From: Otis tarda
Taxonomy: Eukaryota > Chordata > Aves > Otidiformes > Otididae
DNA length: 64,000 bases
Direction: 5' to 3'
NCBI GenBank assembly: GCA_026413225.1
Contig: CM048553.1
Coordinates: forward strand, 132,710,190 to 132,774,189
Shown here: piece after piece, positions 39,208 to 52,224 of the stretch
How the letters are laid out: each line of letters starts with the position of its first letter
How positions within the stretch are numbered: position 1 is the first letter of the stretch
Notes under the pieces: model-generated
Told to the model about the DNA's origin: nothing
The model's database searches: none
The model's input: only the letters and a program-made list of their open reading frames with translations
Made by a program: the position numbers and the translations under genes

Positions 39208-41449
39208 TGGGAAGGCAATATTTTGATATCACCCAAGGCCAGTGACCACATTTTTCAGACCAGGCCTGGTTTGCACTAAGGGTACCTGAGCTTTTTGGAT
39301 TAAGCACCAGCTCCCTTCCTGCCATTGCCTTGCCTACGGGAGAGATCCTCCCAGGCATTTTAATGGTTCAGTTACGCCTAGATAAGGATTTCCTCCTGCT
39401 TTGTATCCAAATGTCTCAAACATCACGCAGATCTACCCAACATCTGCTGTATTTGAGAACAAGTTTTATGCTCTGTGAGACATCTCAGTCCAGACCAAGG
39501 ATGGAGCAGGTGTTAAGGCAATGTGGAGAAAAGTGAGAGAATGAACTGAGAAAAATAAGGGGAAAAAAGAAAGGAAAGCCAGTACGCATCTTTTTTCTCA
39601 AACAGTTTTGTCTGAATCACCTTTGGTTGTTCCTCTGACCAAATTACAAATATTCACTCCTCTGGGTTTTATTCACTAGCGAATTATTTGGACTACATCT
39701 GCCACAGAGACATTCACCCAGCCACTCCTCTACAGGACATATTTTAAGGAATACATAAGTCATGACCTCTAGTTTCTTTGTAATAGGGCCACATGTACTA
39801 CTCTGAAAACAGGTGATTTTTTTCGGATGCCTCTTATAAATAGTAAACAATTGTTCTTCAAACTTATCCTCTTAATTTTTCTTGTATTTTACTTCAGATA
39901 ATAAATGTTCATTCAAACAAGCCTGTATTAAGAGAAAACACATTACATATCAATAGCATTGTTACCACTCCACAGCTGTTACAATACATGTATTAAAGCC
40001 TTTCATGTTAGAATTCCACTTACTGGACCAGAACAAAATCATATTATTGTATGATTAAAACAAAAAGTTAAAAAAAAAAAGCAGCCTACCAAACCCAGCT
40101 CAACATCCTGAAAAGCCACATAAGTATGGTAAGTATGACCAGTTTGTAAATGACAAGTTAGCTACGGCAAGCTACCAAACAAAAAGCTGTTCCTCTATTT
40201 GTTTTTTTAACAATGATTCTGAAGAAAACCACGTTAAAGTCTCCCCAAACTCATATAGCTTGAGTTGTACATTATTCAAAGATTCATCACTCCAACTAAT
40301 CCTTTGAACACCTAGCACCATTTTTTGCAGGTGATTTCATAACAGAATGTGACATTCTGTGAAGCTGTTCCATGAAGTTATGCACAGAGGGGAATAAGCA
40401 GTAAGCAGTTTTCAACTGCTGTAAGCATAATGGATTAGAGGAAACAATATCTTGTTCATCTCCATAGTGATGCAAGAAATGCGGCTTTCACTCTCCACCT
40501 TGAAAGAGTCCAGCAGATTCCAGAGTCAAACACAGCTCATTAATTTCTATCTCTTATTCAGTCTGTCTTGCCTAAAATTGTAAATTTTCTCTTCCCCTCT
40601 TTTTGTCTTATTCCATTTACAGCTGGGCAGGTATAGCCTTCAGTCTGACACACAGAGCACTCTCTAGAAAGGTGGAGGATGTGATGTGAATCTGCACAGG
40701 CTAAGGAGGGACTGGAAAATATAGGGAAGGAGGAAGAGTAACACCGTGACAACAGTCCTTAAAGGAAAGCTATGGGGTACTAACTTTGAAAGAGGTTGCT
40801 GGACTTAGGACCTACAGTAGAAAGAGTCATCTGCTAAAGTCTCAAACCCCAGAGAAGGACAAGATATTGGTTACAAGCTTGTTCTCAGCTAGCAGAGGAG
40901 CTGGCTACCTTGTCAGCAATCTACCCTAGGTGACTCCCAGTCAAACATGCTACTTCTATGGATCTTAGGGAGCATAGATCTACTGGGATTTATACCTGAG
41001 ATGGGCACTGAAGAAAAACAACAAATGCTGAAACACTGCAGGCTGTGGTTATCATAATACAACGTAAAACATCTCTTATCTTTTCCTTTAAGCACGGATT
41101 TACAAGGTTTTACGTACTCAGACTCCCTCTCATTTGCTGCTCTGTAACATCTGCCTAAAGCAATTGTTTAGTGAGTCAAGTCCCGGAGGTGCTGAAAGAG
41201 AGTGTCTTGACTGTACTCAAGGTAGTGAGGAACTTACTGAATTCCTCTACATCCACAAAGCAGACAAATTCCCACCTAGTTTTCCCTCATGCCCTAATCC
41301 ATAGGTATTTTCAGAGCAGAGTACCAAAGGAAGTACCGCTGTGGTCACATACTGGCTTTTCTAGTAGTTCTTTCTTTAGAGTGCTCTCATGGGATGCAGA
41401 AATACTAGTTTCCTCTCCCATTCTGTGCCTATTTCTGTTGTTCGCCTTC
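39208..41449. other. Unique sequence, no gene recognised
   Basis: Short frames only. The frame at 41171-41590 runs from unique sequence into LTR B and is therefore not a gene. Confidence 0.5.
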
Positions 41450-41637
41450 ATATCTGTCGTAGTTCAGCCCCGATCGGGACCAGACTACACAGTCTCTCTC
41501 TCGCTCCCCCCACCCTCCAAGAGAACAGGGAGAGATGATATAAGGACAAACAGATCGAGGTTTGAGATAAGGATGGGGAGAAATCCTTAAAGTTACCATT
41601 ACAGGCAAAACAGACTCAACTTGGGGAAAACTATTCA

Positions 41638-41643
41638 TTTATT
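41638..41643 (-). terminator. LTR B polyadenylation signal AATAAA
   Basis: TTTATT on the plus strand reads AATAAA in LTR sense, 183 bp from the LTR's left end. Its position is shared with LTRs A and C. Confidence 0.65.
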
Positions 41644-42409
41644 TCTAAAACTAGTAGGAGAATGAGACAGGGAACAAGATAACTTCCTCCCACCCCTCCC
41701 TCTTCCAGGGCTTAACGTTATCTATACTACCTTCCGCCACCCCGAGCCGCGCAGTGGGGAAGAGGGAATAGGGGTCGCAGTCAGTTCATCACGCAGTCTT
41801 TCATGCCGCTGCTTCATCATTGGGGGAAGAACTCCTCGCATTCCTCCCCTGCTCCTTCGTGGGGTCCCTCCCACGGGCCACAGTCCTTCGTGAAACTGCT
41901 CCAGCATGGGTCATCTCTTCCATGGGGTGCAGTCCCTCCAGAACAGCTGCCCCAGTGGGCCCTCCACAGGCCACAGCCCCCTTCAGGCCTCCACCTACTC
42001 CAGCGTGGGGTCCTTCATGGGCTGCAGGTGAATGTCTGCCCCTCCGTGGACCTCCATGGGCTGCAGGGGGACAACCTGTTCCACCATGGTCGTCACCACA
42101 GGCTGCAGGGGAATCTTGGCCAAGAGCTGCATTACTCCTCCCCCTCCTTCTTCACTGACCTTGGCATCTGTAGCCATTCCTCACAACAGGCTGGCAGAAG
42201 CCTCTCAGGATCCTTTTTACATCTTATTCACTTCTCATCTCCTCTCCAGTTCTTGTGGCTGGGCTGGGCCTAGCTGGGTGCAGTCGGCTGCCTGGCGGGA
42301 GGCCAGAGGGTGAGGCCTGCAAGGCCCAGAAGGCTCGCGCCTCCCCCTCTCTGCCCCCGGTCAGCTGCTTTACATCTTCTCTTTTTTTTTTTCCTCTGTT
42401 TTCCCTTTC

Positions 42410-42416
42410 TTATATA
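42410..42416 (-). promoter_or_regulatory. LTR B TATA-like box
   Basis: TTATATA on the plus strand (TATATAA in sense) lies about 180 bp inside the LTR's right end. It would start transcripts running left through the GC-rich middle. LTR C has a decayed version (TTAAATAC) at the same place. Confidence 0.55.
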
Positions 42417-42827
42417 TGTTATTGCAGAGGCGTTATCACAGGACATTCTGCTACCAATTGGCTCGGCCTTGGCCAGCAGCGGGTCCGCCCTAGGCCCGTC
42501 CGAGTCCACTGAACAAAGGGGAACAACTTCTAGCAGTTTCCTACAGAAGCTACCACCTGAGCTCCGCCCCCCTTACTAAACAAAACCAGAACAATACCTG
42601 AGGAATGGGGTTCACTCTCCATTGAGCCAAAGAGAAAGCACGAGCCTGTAGTGCAGAGGCTGGAGAGCTGCCTGGGAGGCTGTGGAGGACACCTTACTCT
42701 TATGATGCTTTAACCGCTATGCTGATGAATCCCATTCTTGTCCTAGTCCATTGCACGTGAAAAGTTTGTTCCGTCAGTCAGGCTGAAGTGAGAGCGAACC
42801 ATGCAACTGAGAGTTCACTGAGATCTT

Positions 42828-43323
42828 TGAGCCCCCAACATAAGAACATGGACCAGTTGGAGAGGGTCCAGAGGAGGGCCACAAAAATGATAAGAGGGCT
42901 GGAGCATCTCTCCTGTGAGGACAGGCTGAGAGAGTTGGGGCTGTTCAGCCTGGAGAAGAGGAGGCTCCGGGGAGACCTGATAGCGGTCTTCCAGTACCTC
43001 AAGGGGGCCTACAAGAAAGATGGGGAGAGGCTGTTCAGTAGGGCCTTTTGCAATAGGACAAGGGGTAATGGTTTTAAAATAGAAGGAGGTAGATTTAGAT
43101 CAGATATTAGGAAAAAATTTTTTACACTGAGGGTGGTAGAGCACTGGAACAGGTTGCCCAAAGAGGTGGTAGATGCCCCATCCCTGGAAACGTTCAAGGC
43201 CAGGTTGGATGAGGCTCTGAGCAACCTGATCTAGTTGGAGATGTCCCTGCTCCTTGCAGGGGGGTTGGACTAGGTGACCTTTGAAGGTCCCTTCCAACCC
43301 TAACCATTCTATGATTCTATGAT
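42828..43323 (+). mobile_element. CR1 LINE 3' fragment with open C-terminal frame
   Basis: It starts at AGCCCCCAACATAAG, the 'SPQHK' region of ORF2, and runs to the ATTCTATG tail at 43307-43323. The frame stays open to the stop at 43232-43234 and encodes the last 135 or so ORF2 residues ([20 protein letters not shown]... [11 protein letters not shown]). Compared with the 9.9-kb copy, one codon is deleted (HKKDMD to HKNMD). It lies 230 bp downstream of LTR B. It is a 5'-truncated, non-autonomous copy, relatively young by its intact frame. The upstream codons of the frame (42788-42827) are unrelated flank. Confidence 0.93.
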
Positions 43324-45445
43324 CTTGCCTTCCAGCCTTTCTCCTATTTCTTTAAATATTCTGCAGACGGGCACTGAGTAGAGAAAAATGCTTCATCAAC
43401 AAATCTGAGAAATGAGCAACTGTTGCTTCTGCTTACTAACACTGGAGCAATCTGGAATCTACTGCATCTATTTGTCCTTGGCTAGCCAACTGACTGTGAA
43501 CCCAAGCGTAACGGTAAAAGTTTCTCCTAAGGTGAGAATTCAAAATATCTGTTTGAGTGAATGTTTCACTCTATGAAAAACAATTCCATTGTCTGAGGAG
43601 CATTTCCTATGCCATCACAAATCAACATTTAACAGATAGAAAACAGCTTGATGTAGGCATTGATGTAAGAATTACTGTAATCTCAGGTATGTTTGCTCTG
43701 ATAATTGTGTTTCTCACATCATTCTTCCTATTTTCTGAGCATTTTAGAGACCAGACCCCATTTTTCCAATCAAATCCACGTTAATACATGTATTTCAGAA
43801 AAATGTATTGGGACTAATGCAAAAATCTTGTTATAAAATAATAAAGATTATGTAAGAATCACCCAAGAACAAAGTGAAGCATTATTCCCAAAGCAGAAGG
43901 TAACATCCTTGACTCTGGACTGGTCTTCCACTCTGCAAAGGGGAAAAGAAAGTCACTATGTTTCTCTTGAAAATCACCGCTAGAGCAGAGGATAGTCTTT
44001 GATTGTACATCCCTTTGCAACTCCAGTGCAGGTGTACACATTTTCAAATAAATTATAGAAAAACCCTTAATAGACTAAATAAATATTTAGATAGGAACTA
44101 AACAAAACAGATGGGCTGTGGTAAACGTGGATTATTTTGGGTTGCTGAATATCCTTTTGGGATCCCTTGGAGCGAAAATTTCAATTCCAGGAATCCTTTG
44201 TAGGCTATTTTTAGCTTAGGCTCAAAGGACAATGTTGGCATAAAGTTTCCCCTTGGCCCTTCCACTTCCAAAGTGTTTTAAGGGAAGTGAGGATTAGCCA
44301 AATAAATCTTGTCAAATATTCAGTGATGCTTAGCGGCATGCTGCATTCTTTGCAATTCTCCTGCATCCCTTCCAACACCGCATAATTTTCATACTTTCAA
44401 CAGAGAGCTGTGTGATTCTGTCTTAAGGAACGCTGATTAATTTTGCTGAATTGAAGGCAAACAACAATAAGAATAGAAAGAAAAAAAATGTTTTCAATAG
44501 AGTCAAATGCAGATGGTACATTATCTTGTCTAACATCCTTGCCATGTGGACCTGTGTCTGGATATTGTACTGGAGGTTATCCCATTATCCAGGTTTGTCC
44601 TATAGGAGTGCACAGTGTGTGTTAATCTCATAGTCTTCTCACGTGCATCTCCTATTTACTAAGCTTGTTCTGTAAGATCCAAACGTTGGAGTAAATCTTG
44701 ACTCAATAATTGCTAAGTGTAAAATCCAGAAGTGTTAAATGCACTGGAACAGATGCAAAGCATTATAACTATATACAAATGTACTAATTTTAAACACACT
44801 CAAGGTGATCATACTCATCGGACGCACTTCCACTCAAAACCAAAACCTATCTCTGGCTGGATCTTAATGTAGATCACTTACTGTTGAAATCACTGCTCCA
44901 TTGAGCAGCCTGCTAAAGATAACTTCATTTGGGAATTAACATGCCTTAAGAGTTGCAGGGTAGTCCACACACTGGTGTCGAAACTTTAGAGTCCTTATTG
45001 ATCCTGTTCCTAAGATGGCAGTAATCAACACAAGCTAAAATAACTCATGATAAACTTTAATGGCAAATTGGAAGTTCTATCACCAGAATAGTTTGTACAT
45101 CAAACAGAGCAGCCCAGCAAACTTCTGACATGTGATGACAACGCATTTTGGTTCCGTGAACCTATATTTCTTTATTCAACAATCTGGTGATGCTGTTAGC
45201 CTTAGTAGTCCTTGCAAGCACAAGCCAGCTCCTACATGCTCTCTGCCTTCTTTCAAACTCAATTTCTATCACTCTTCTCCCTCACAGAGATACAAAACAA
45301 GATCTACAAAGAGGTTACATAATGGATTAAAATATTTGTTAAGAAATAATAGCAATTGCTAACAATGGAATGGTAAAATGAAATGGAGAAACTTTCGGGG
45401 CTGAAGAGGAAGAAAACAAAGCTAAACCTAATCAGACTATTAGAA
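43324..45445. other. Unique AT-rich sequence, no gene recognised
   Basis: Short frames only, with no recognisable repeat. The interval separates the CR1 tail from the left target duplication of the next LTR. Confidence 0.5.
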
Positions 45446-45450
45446 CACTT

Positions 45451-46112
45451 TGTCCTGGTTTCAGTTAGTATGGAGTTAATTTTCCTTTCAGTAGCTGATG
45501 TGTTTGGATTTGGTATGTGAAGAATGTTGATAAACACACTGATAATATGAGTTGTTGCTAATGAGACCAAGGACACTGTCCAGCTTTCCAGGTCTCGCTA
45601 ATGTGCAGGTGCAGGAAGCTGGGAGGGATACAGCCAGAATAACTGACCCAAACTGGTCAAAGAGAGTATTCCATGCCATAAACGTCATGCTCAGTATGTA
45701 AGTGGGGGGTGGGCTGGTGAGCTGATTCTTTTTTTCTCTCGCTGTTCGGAGTTGTTCCAGGGTCTTTTACAGAGGTTTTTTTTGTTCAGTGATTGCTGCT
45801 CGGGACGGGCTGTATGGGTCATCGGGTCATCAGGTGGTGAGAAATTGTGCATCATTATGGGGTTTTTTGTTTGTTTTGTTTGGTTTTTTCAATTATTATT
45901 ATTCTTATTATTATTGTTTTTTCTGTTATTGCAATAATTATATATATATACATATATAAAATTATCTTTCCCTTTGCTATCCTAGTAAACTGTCTTTATC
46001 TCAACCTATGAGTTTTCTTTTCTTCCCAGTTCTCTCCTCCATCCCCTGTGAGGGGGAGAGTGATTGAGCAGCTGTGTGATACTCGATTGCTGACTATAAC
46101 TAAACCACGACA
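45451..46112 (+). mobile_element. Solo LTR G, ERVL-type, 662 bp
   Basis: A plus-strand LTR beginning TGTCCTGGTTTCAG and ending AACTAAACCACGACA. It is flanked by a perfect 5-bp target duplication, CACTT at 45446-45450 and 46113-46117. Its body contains GGTATGTGAAGAATGTTGAT, a decayed TATA region near 45685, a TTATTATTATT stretch (about 45890-45920), a TATATATACATATATA stretch and CCTAGTAAACTGTCTTTATC towards its 3' end. The same landmarks in the same order appear in LTR H (51611-52219) on the other strand, so both belong to one family. No internal sequence is present, which indicates a solo LTR left by recombination of a provirus. Confidence 0.95.
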
Positions 46113-46117
46113 CACTT

Positions 46118-49100
46118 CCATAGAAATACACTCCCATAACAACAATTTTTAAATGGATCTCTTTTTGAAATCTCATTTCTGTTCTAGTTCACATTGAGAA
46201 TTCATTCTTTCAACCCTAACACATTAATAAAATGAAAGGCTATCCAATACTGTGGCAATGGATATCCTTCATGCCAGTCCTCCAGGATGGATGGATAGCA
46301 TAGTCCCTGAAATGAATGGCCATCAGACCTTTCCTCAGAAATCTTCATTTATCATGACAGTTATTCAAGCAACATGAATAATTACAGAATAACAGCTATA
46401 GATCTGGTGAAAAGAGGGTCTATGTTCCGGAAAAGAAAATATGTATGGGTAAGAAGAGACAAAAGAGGACAAGAGTTTCTTCAAGATTTTGGTCATAAGC
46501 CCAAAATGGCTCAAGTGGGATAAAAAGTCTTTACAAAGAGTATATTGTTCTTGTAGAAATGTTCTGTAGTCAATTTAGATTTTTTTTTCTCACAGTACCT
46601 AAGGAATAATTGCTTTTAGAAGGTCCGCAAATTGCTTTGTCTGTCACACATCCTTAAGGAGTAGAACTGCACTCAAAGTAGAGCTCTGTCAGCCAGAGTA
46701 CTTGCCAGAGTAGAGCTCTAGGCATGGGTGTGTTTAAGACAATGCAGGTTATATATATGACAGCACAGAGCTCACTCAGAGCTTCTCAGAGGCAAAACCA
46801 TACATTGCCATCTCAAGGGTGGGGGCAAAATAATTTTTACCTGCAATACCAAAAAAGAAATTCTGCAGCACTGACATAACCAGGCCCCAGCTATGACCCC
46901 TGAAAAGGATTAGAAAGGTTTCACAAAAAGCTATTGACAGAAGACTAGCCCAGGAGACTAAGAGGGCTCAGAGAGCTGTTATGGGGCTGGAGAAAGTCCA
47001 AGGAGTATTGAGGTAGGTGGGAGGTACAAAGGAAAGGAGACGTCTCCATAACTTTTCAATTGCCTCCAGCCCTCAGGAGTCAACCTGATTTCCCAGGGAG
47101 TTCAGGGGCCACCTCAGGAGGATTTCAGCCTGGCTGGTGGCTGCAGTGTCAGGGAAGGTTGGCCCAGAAGCATCTGGTGGTGAGGCAGAGTCAGTGGTAC
47201 CGGGCTGGGATGTTAAGATATTCAGAGTGCAGACTTCATCCCAAGTGCTGCTGCCTGCAGAGAAGCATAGTAGAGGAGCAAGGGCAGCCACTGCAATTAT
47301 TGGTGAGTCAGGAAGAGCCAGTGCCAAACAGGGACGTGAGATGCATCCTCTAACGTGTATCTGCTGAGCCTGATGTGCTTATGTTTCTTTGCCAACATAT
47401 GACACAAGCTCTTGTGCTCTGAAAAAAAAATAGCAACTACCATTGAGAAACCTAAAGATCCTCAAGCCGATTTTCCTACTCCTTTTTTTTCTTAGTGTCC
47501 TACAGAGAAAGTCAGCTCTTGAAGGGCCTTTTTGTTGGACTGAGAAATGCCATTTCTCCAAAGAGATGCTAGGTGATGCTGGAGCCTTACAAAGGGCATC
47601 CATGGAGACAGTCAAAGCCAGAAATGACATCAGGACTTGTTTTGGGCTATCCCAGACTCAAAACATTGGTGCCTGCTGCCTGGGGAGTGTCAAGCAGGGG
47701 ACCTCTACCAGAGTGCTCACCAAGTGCTAGCTGAAAGGAAAAGTATACCCCTTATTTTAATTTCAGAAATGTAAAGTAAGGAGTAAAGAATAAGAGCAAA
47801 TGTCGTAACTCACATCTCTATAAAAGGCTGTCTTCCTGACTTTTCCACTCTTTTTAGTTGGCAGCCTCAAAATAACAAGATTTTGCTAACTCTAGTGTAT
47901 CTATACTTCTGGCCTTCCAAATGGATGAATAACTAAAAACTGCATGTTAGCACGTTTTGTTCAGCACAGGGTGTTTTAAAATTGCTCCACCGATCATCTA
48001 TAAGACATGATGTTCTGCCGAACGAAAGGAAGAAAAAAGATTTCAACAGGGGAAGAACAATTTTCTCAAGGCAAAAAATAAGAGGGAAAACCACTGTTGC
48101 AGAAATGTCTACGTACATAAAGAGAGATGCCTTGGGTTTGTAGAAGCTCTGGAAAAGCACAATTCAAAGCTCACAAGATATTGAAGGAGCGTAAGGGAGC
48201 CCAGGGTTAGTCCCAATGGATGCAAAATGGTCAAATTGATGCTGTAACATGCTGAATGCTAGCAGTTTTCAAGGGGAAGACTATCCTCGATGAATTATTC
48301 ACAGTGTCATTTGATGAAACTTTCAGATACTGGTTATTAAAGTCATGCACTCTCAAACAGGACTGAGAAGGCATGTAGCATCTGATTCAAGGATGTTAGC
48401 TCTGAGAGAACAGGATCCATGTTGAGAGAAGACAGTAAGTTCTGCTCGAGAGCCTGCAACTGCACACTGCTGTGTTGGCATTGCAGATATAGCTGAGGAC
48501 GGATTAGTGGCTTCAGATGGGAAATCAATGGGGAGAAAGCCGAAATCCATTTTGCTCACTGCTGTGCTAATGTGCCAAATGTCACTGTTTCCTGGTTGAC
48601 TGCCTCAGGGAGGGGTACTTGAGTTTTTCTATCCGTTCCCTGTACATTGTCAATTTGGAAGATCTTAAGTGAGGCAAACCTATGCTACTTTACTGAAGTA
48701 ATAATGCAGAATTAAAATTGTCATGAGCTGCATTACTGTGATAGTCATTTCAATCGCAAACTGATAATATCATTTGAGAATACAGAACAGTTAAAACAGA
48801 GCTTGCTTGAAATTGTAATCTACACACGAGAGCCTGCCAACAGATTACGGAGAGCAAGGAGAAATTATTTTATTTTCTGCAGGCACTTCACCATTGCAAT
48901 TAATATCAGCGTGCAGACCAAGCTATGGGGAACACATGCATATTAGCGAATGTATATAAATGTAGCGACCACCCTAGAGTCCTCGTAGTCTAGACAAGCT
49001 AGGAATGGAAGTAAAATCACATCTCGCTGATCAACAGAGCAGTTAAACGACTTGCTTAGGGGCTATGTGGGAAGCCTGTGGCAGAAGGCAGGACCTCTTC

Positions 49101-50985
49101 TCCCAGGTGTCCATTTAGTATGCTATCCAGATCATCTTTCCGTATAGTTAATTGTCAGCTATTTGCTTTTCTATGATTCTACCAAACCTTAGAAAATGGA
49201 CATTTAGGAAAAAAGACATCTGCACAGATGGAAGGACAAAAAAAAAAAGTCTTCAAAAGAAAAAGCGAAAACATTTCTCAGTGGCAAAAGTTTCCGCCTT
49301 ACAGGTCACAGTGAGTTTACCCAGGAGAGTTTCAGAGGATAAAAAATGTGACTGTAAAGAAAGAAAGAATTAATGTCTGATGAATCACTTACAGTGGATG
49401 AAAACTGTGAAGCTGATTGATGGTATTTACACTTAGCTAGAGTAATAGCCCTGCATTAACCTGTTCAAACCTGTAAAATCCAGGTCTGTTTTCACAAACT
49501 GTTACGGTCAGTGGAAAGCTTCCCTTAGTTTTGTCTATAGGGAAAAGAGAGAGAGGGGAGCTAAGCATGCTGTGAGTTATGTGGAAGCAGTGTTTGCACG
49601 ATATAATGGCAAATTATTAAGTCCTGGCATGCAAGGACATGATCACTCACATTTAAAGCGTGGCAATAATGAAGACAGTAGACATACGAGATAGAAGGGC
49701 ACGGAAGGGGGAGAAAGAGGAAGGAAGAGGACAGATTGCAAACCAACCAAATTCAGTAAGTGAAATGCATATTTTAGGTATGGGAACAGTATTGACTTCC
49801 AAGCCTGGGACTGAAAGATCTTCTGACATTTTCCCACAAAATAGCTTGCCATCTGAAAATGTCAACTGATTAAAATCGAAAGTGTTTATGGAAACAAGTC
49901 TTTTTAAAAAAATGATTTTCATCATTCCAGGGTTTTTAGGCTAGAGTTTTTATTGCAAAGAAAGAGAAAGAGACAGCTTCACTGTGGAATAGCTAATAGT
50001 CTAGTGATCTTAGCATTCTACTTGCTTACAGGTACGTAGTGCTATATTCTAAGACAATACCCTCAGTACTAAACTGCTTTACAATGAGCATGTTCATGTT
50101 CTGAATTTTTTTTCCTTTTAACACACAAAAAATACTTCGGAAGATTTTTTCCCTTTGATTGTAGTAAAGAAAGAATATCCATAAAATATTCACATGTATA
50201 AAAAAGTGTACTCTCTTCAGTGGTCCATATCTAGCATTTAGGTCATTTGCCTCTCATGTTAATTGAGTGTCACTATGCATTAAGAACTGGTGGCACTTTT
50301 GGGAGGAGGGAAGGGGAGCAGCTCGTCTAAAGTTGTTACACTATGAAAGGCTGCCTACCAGGGCAGGCTGAGTGATTCACAATGAATAATTTATTCTCTC
50401 TTTTCTCTCGTGGAATAGCAATAAGCAGCTTGTGAAGGGGCTGGTTTTTTTACAACTGCACTTATATATGGTGTCTTTAAGCCTGGTCAAAAGTCGGTTC
50501 AAGTCAACGAAGGACTTTGAACTGAGACATGCTTTGGTCCATAAAGACTGTCGGTAGCAACCCAGGGACAACCCAGGATATTTTGCTATATAGAAAGGAA
50601 AAATCAATGATCCTCCTTTAAGAAAGAGGCTATAACATACAGTCCAAGATAGAAATATCTTAAGCTGCAGGTCTGAACTCCCTCCACAATACTTTTTGCA
50701 GGGATGAAAGAGGCAAATGGAAATACTCCACTTTCTCCCAACAACACATGACAAGATCATAATAAGAAATTCCTTACTAGCTCTTCTGAACACAGTAGAC
50801 CATAACTGCTCTGTGAGAAATGGGATGGACTGTACAAAAAGATGACTGCTTATTATCTGAATGCTATTACTTACATTTAAGATATAAAAAGTTACAGCAT
50901 TTTTTTTTCTGTTTCTTGGTTAATTTATACATGAGCACTACTACAAGTATGAATTAAAACACTTTTCCTCTATATCCTCTGCATA
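46118..50985. other. Unique sequence, no gene recognised
   Basis: Short frames only. The stretch at about 46900-47360 is less AT-rich than its surroundings and has overlapping frames of 76-97 codons on both strands, but no protein family is recognisable. The 138-codon minus frame at 50377-50793 also has no known motif. Either could be checked against avian transcript data. Confidence 0.45.
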
Positions 50986-51571
50986 AAAAGAAGTGTGGCC
51001 AGCAGGCCGAGAGAGGTGATTCTGTCCCTCTACTCCGCTCTTGTGAGACCCCATCTGGAGTACTGCGTCCAACTCTGGAGCCTCCAACATAAGAAGGACA
51101 TGGACTTGTTGGAGAAGGTCCAGAGGATGGCCACGAAGATGATCAGAGGGCTGGAGCATCTCTCCTATGAGGACAGGCTGAGAGAGTTGAGGCTGTTCAG
51201 CCTGGAGAAGAGGAGGCTCTGGGGACACCTTATAGCAGTCTTCCAGTACCTCAAGGGGGCTTCTAACAAAGATAGGGACAGACTTTTTACCAAGGCCTTT
51301 TGTGACAGGACAAGGGGTAGTGGTTTTAAAACAGAAGGAATCAGATTCAGGCTGAACATAAGGAAGAAATTTTTACACTGAGGGTGGTGGAACACTGGAA
51401 CAGGTTGCCCAGAGAGGTGGTGGAAGCCCCATCCCTGGAAACATTAAAGGCCAGGTTGGACACGGCTCTGAGCAACCTGATCTGGTCAGAGGTGTCCCAG
51501 TTCCTTGCAGGGGGGTTGGACTAGATGACGTTTAAAGGTCCCTTCCAACTCAAACTATTCTATGATTCTAT
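50986..51571 (+). mobile_element. CR1 LINE 3' fragment
   Basis: It begins at the AAGAAGTGTGGCCAGCAGG region (the '[13 protein letters not shown]' part of ORF2) and ends in ATTCTATGATTCTAT. The frame is open from 50995 to 51381 and shows [23 protein letters not shown] and [14 protein letters not shown]. It then shifts at AAGAAATTTTTACACTGAGG, where a T-run is one base shorter than in the 9.9-kb copy, cutting off the last 30 or so residues (VVEHWNRLP...), which continue in another frame. It is a 5'-truncated dead copy, ending 39 bp before LTR H. Confidence 0.92.
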
Positions 51572-51610
51572 ATGGTTCATATTTTCTATGAGCATTCATG
51601 TTAGACAATC

Positions 51611-52219
51611 TGCCATGGTTTAACCCTGGTCAGTAACCAATCACCATGCAGCTGCTTGCTCTCCTTTTGCAGGAGGACAGGGGAGAGAATCGGAAAGAAA
51701 GGAAAATTTGTGGGTTGAGGTAAAGACAGTTTACTAGGACTGCAAAGGAAAATATAATATACAATAAATAACAATAATAAGAAATAAGGATAATAAAATA
51801 TGCAAGTGCACAATTTCTTACCACCCAGTGAACCAAAAACTGATACAGCCTGTCTCGAGCAGCAGTCATGGAATCGAACTGAGACCAATCTCTGAACAAT
51901 CCAAGCAGCAAGAGCAAGAGCAAGAGAGAGAACTGTTCACCAGCCAACTCTCCTTATATACTGAGTATGATGTCTATGGTACAGAGTACTTCCTTTGGTC
52001 GGTTTGGGTTAACTGTACTGGCTATGCCCCTCCTAGCTTCTTGCACTTACACATTAGCGAAACCTGGGAAGTTGAAAAAGTCCTTGATCTCTTTAGCAAC
52101 AACTCATAACATCAGTGTATTATCAGCATTCTTCACATACCAAATCCCATACTAAATACAAAAAAAAAAAAGCAGCTACTGGAAAGAAAACCAGCTCCAT
52201 CCTTGCCAAAAGCAGGATA
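51611..52219 (-). mobile_element. Solo LTR H, ERVL-type, 609 bp
   Basis: A minus-strand LTR beginning TGCCATGGTTTAACCC on the plus strand and ending AAAAGCAGGATA, its terminal CA decayed to TA. The target duplication is perfect: CAATC at 51606-51610 and 52220-52224. A TATA-like TTATATA lies at 51954-51960 next to a GATGTC word. The reverse complement shares with LTR G the landmarks GGTATGTGAAGAATG, the AAATTGTGCA stretch, TTATTATTG-rich sequence and CCTAGTAAACTGTCTTTA. A short GCAAGA hexamer repeat lies at about 51908-51926. Solo, with no retroviral genes. Confidence 0.95.
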
Positions 52220-52224
52220 CAATC

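Larger units (their letters stand above)
41455..42593 (-). mobile_element. Solo LTR B, ERVL-type, 1.14 kb
   Basis: A complete LTR on the minus strand, beginning TGTCGTAGTTCAGCCCC on the plus strand and ending AAAACCAGAACA. The flanks are ATATC (41450-41454) and ATACC (42594-42598), a 5-bp target duplication with one mismatch. It carries a polyadenylation signal at 41638-41643, a GC-rich middle with CTCC/TGGG/GGGCTGCAGG words (about 41840-42110) and a TATA-like box near 42410. It is very close to LTR C (53788-54924) along its length and less close to LTR A, and it still holds many CpGs. No internal retroviral genes adjoin. The 156-codon frame at 41803-42273 lies antisense to the LTR and is not called. 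Confidence 0.93.

Noticed and set aside
38982-39358. Open frames of 89-121 codons giving EEKRR or FSSLL repeats
   Set aside because: They are produced entirely by the (TCTTC)n array, where a 5-bp period keeps several frames free of stops.
50377-50793. 138-codon minus-strand frame
   Set aside because: Cys- and Ser-rich with no domain I recognise. It may be chance; only transcript data could rescue it.
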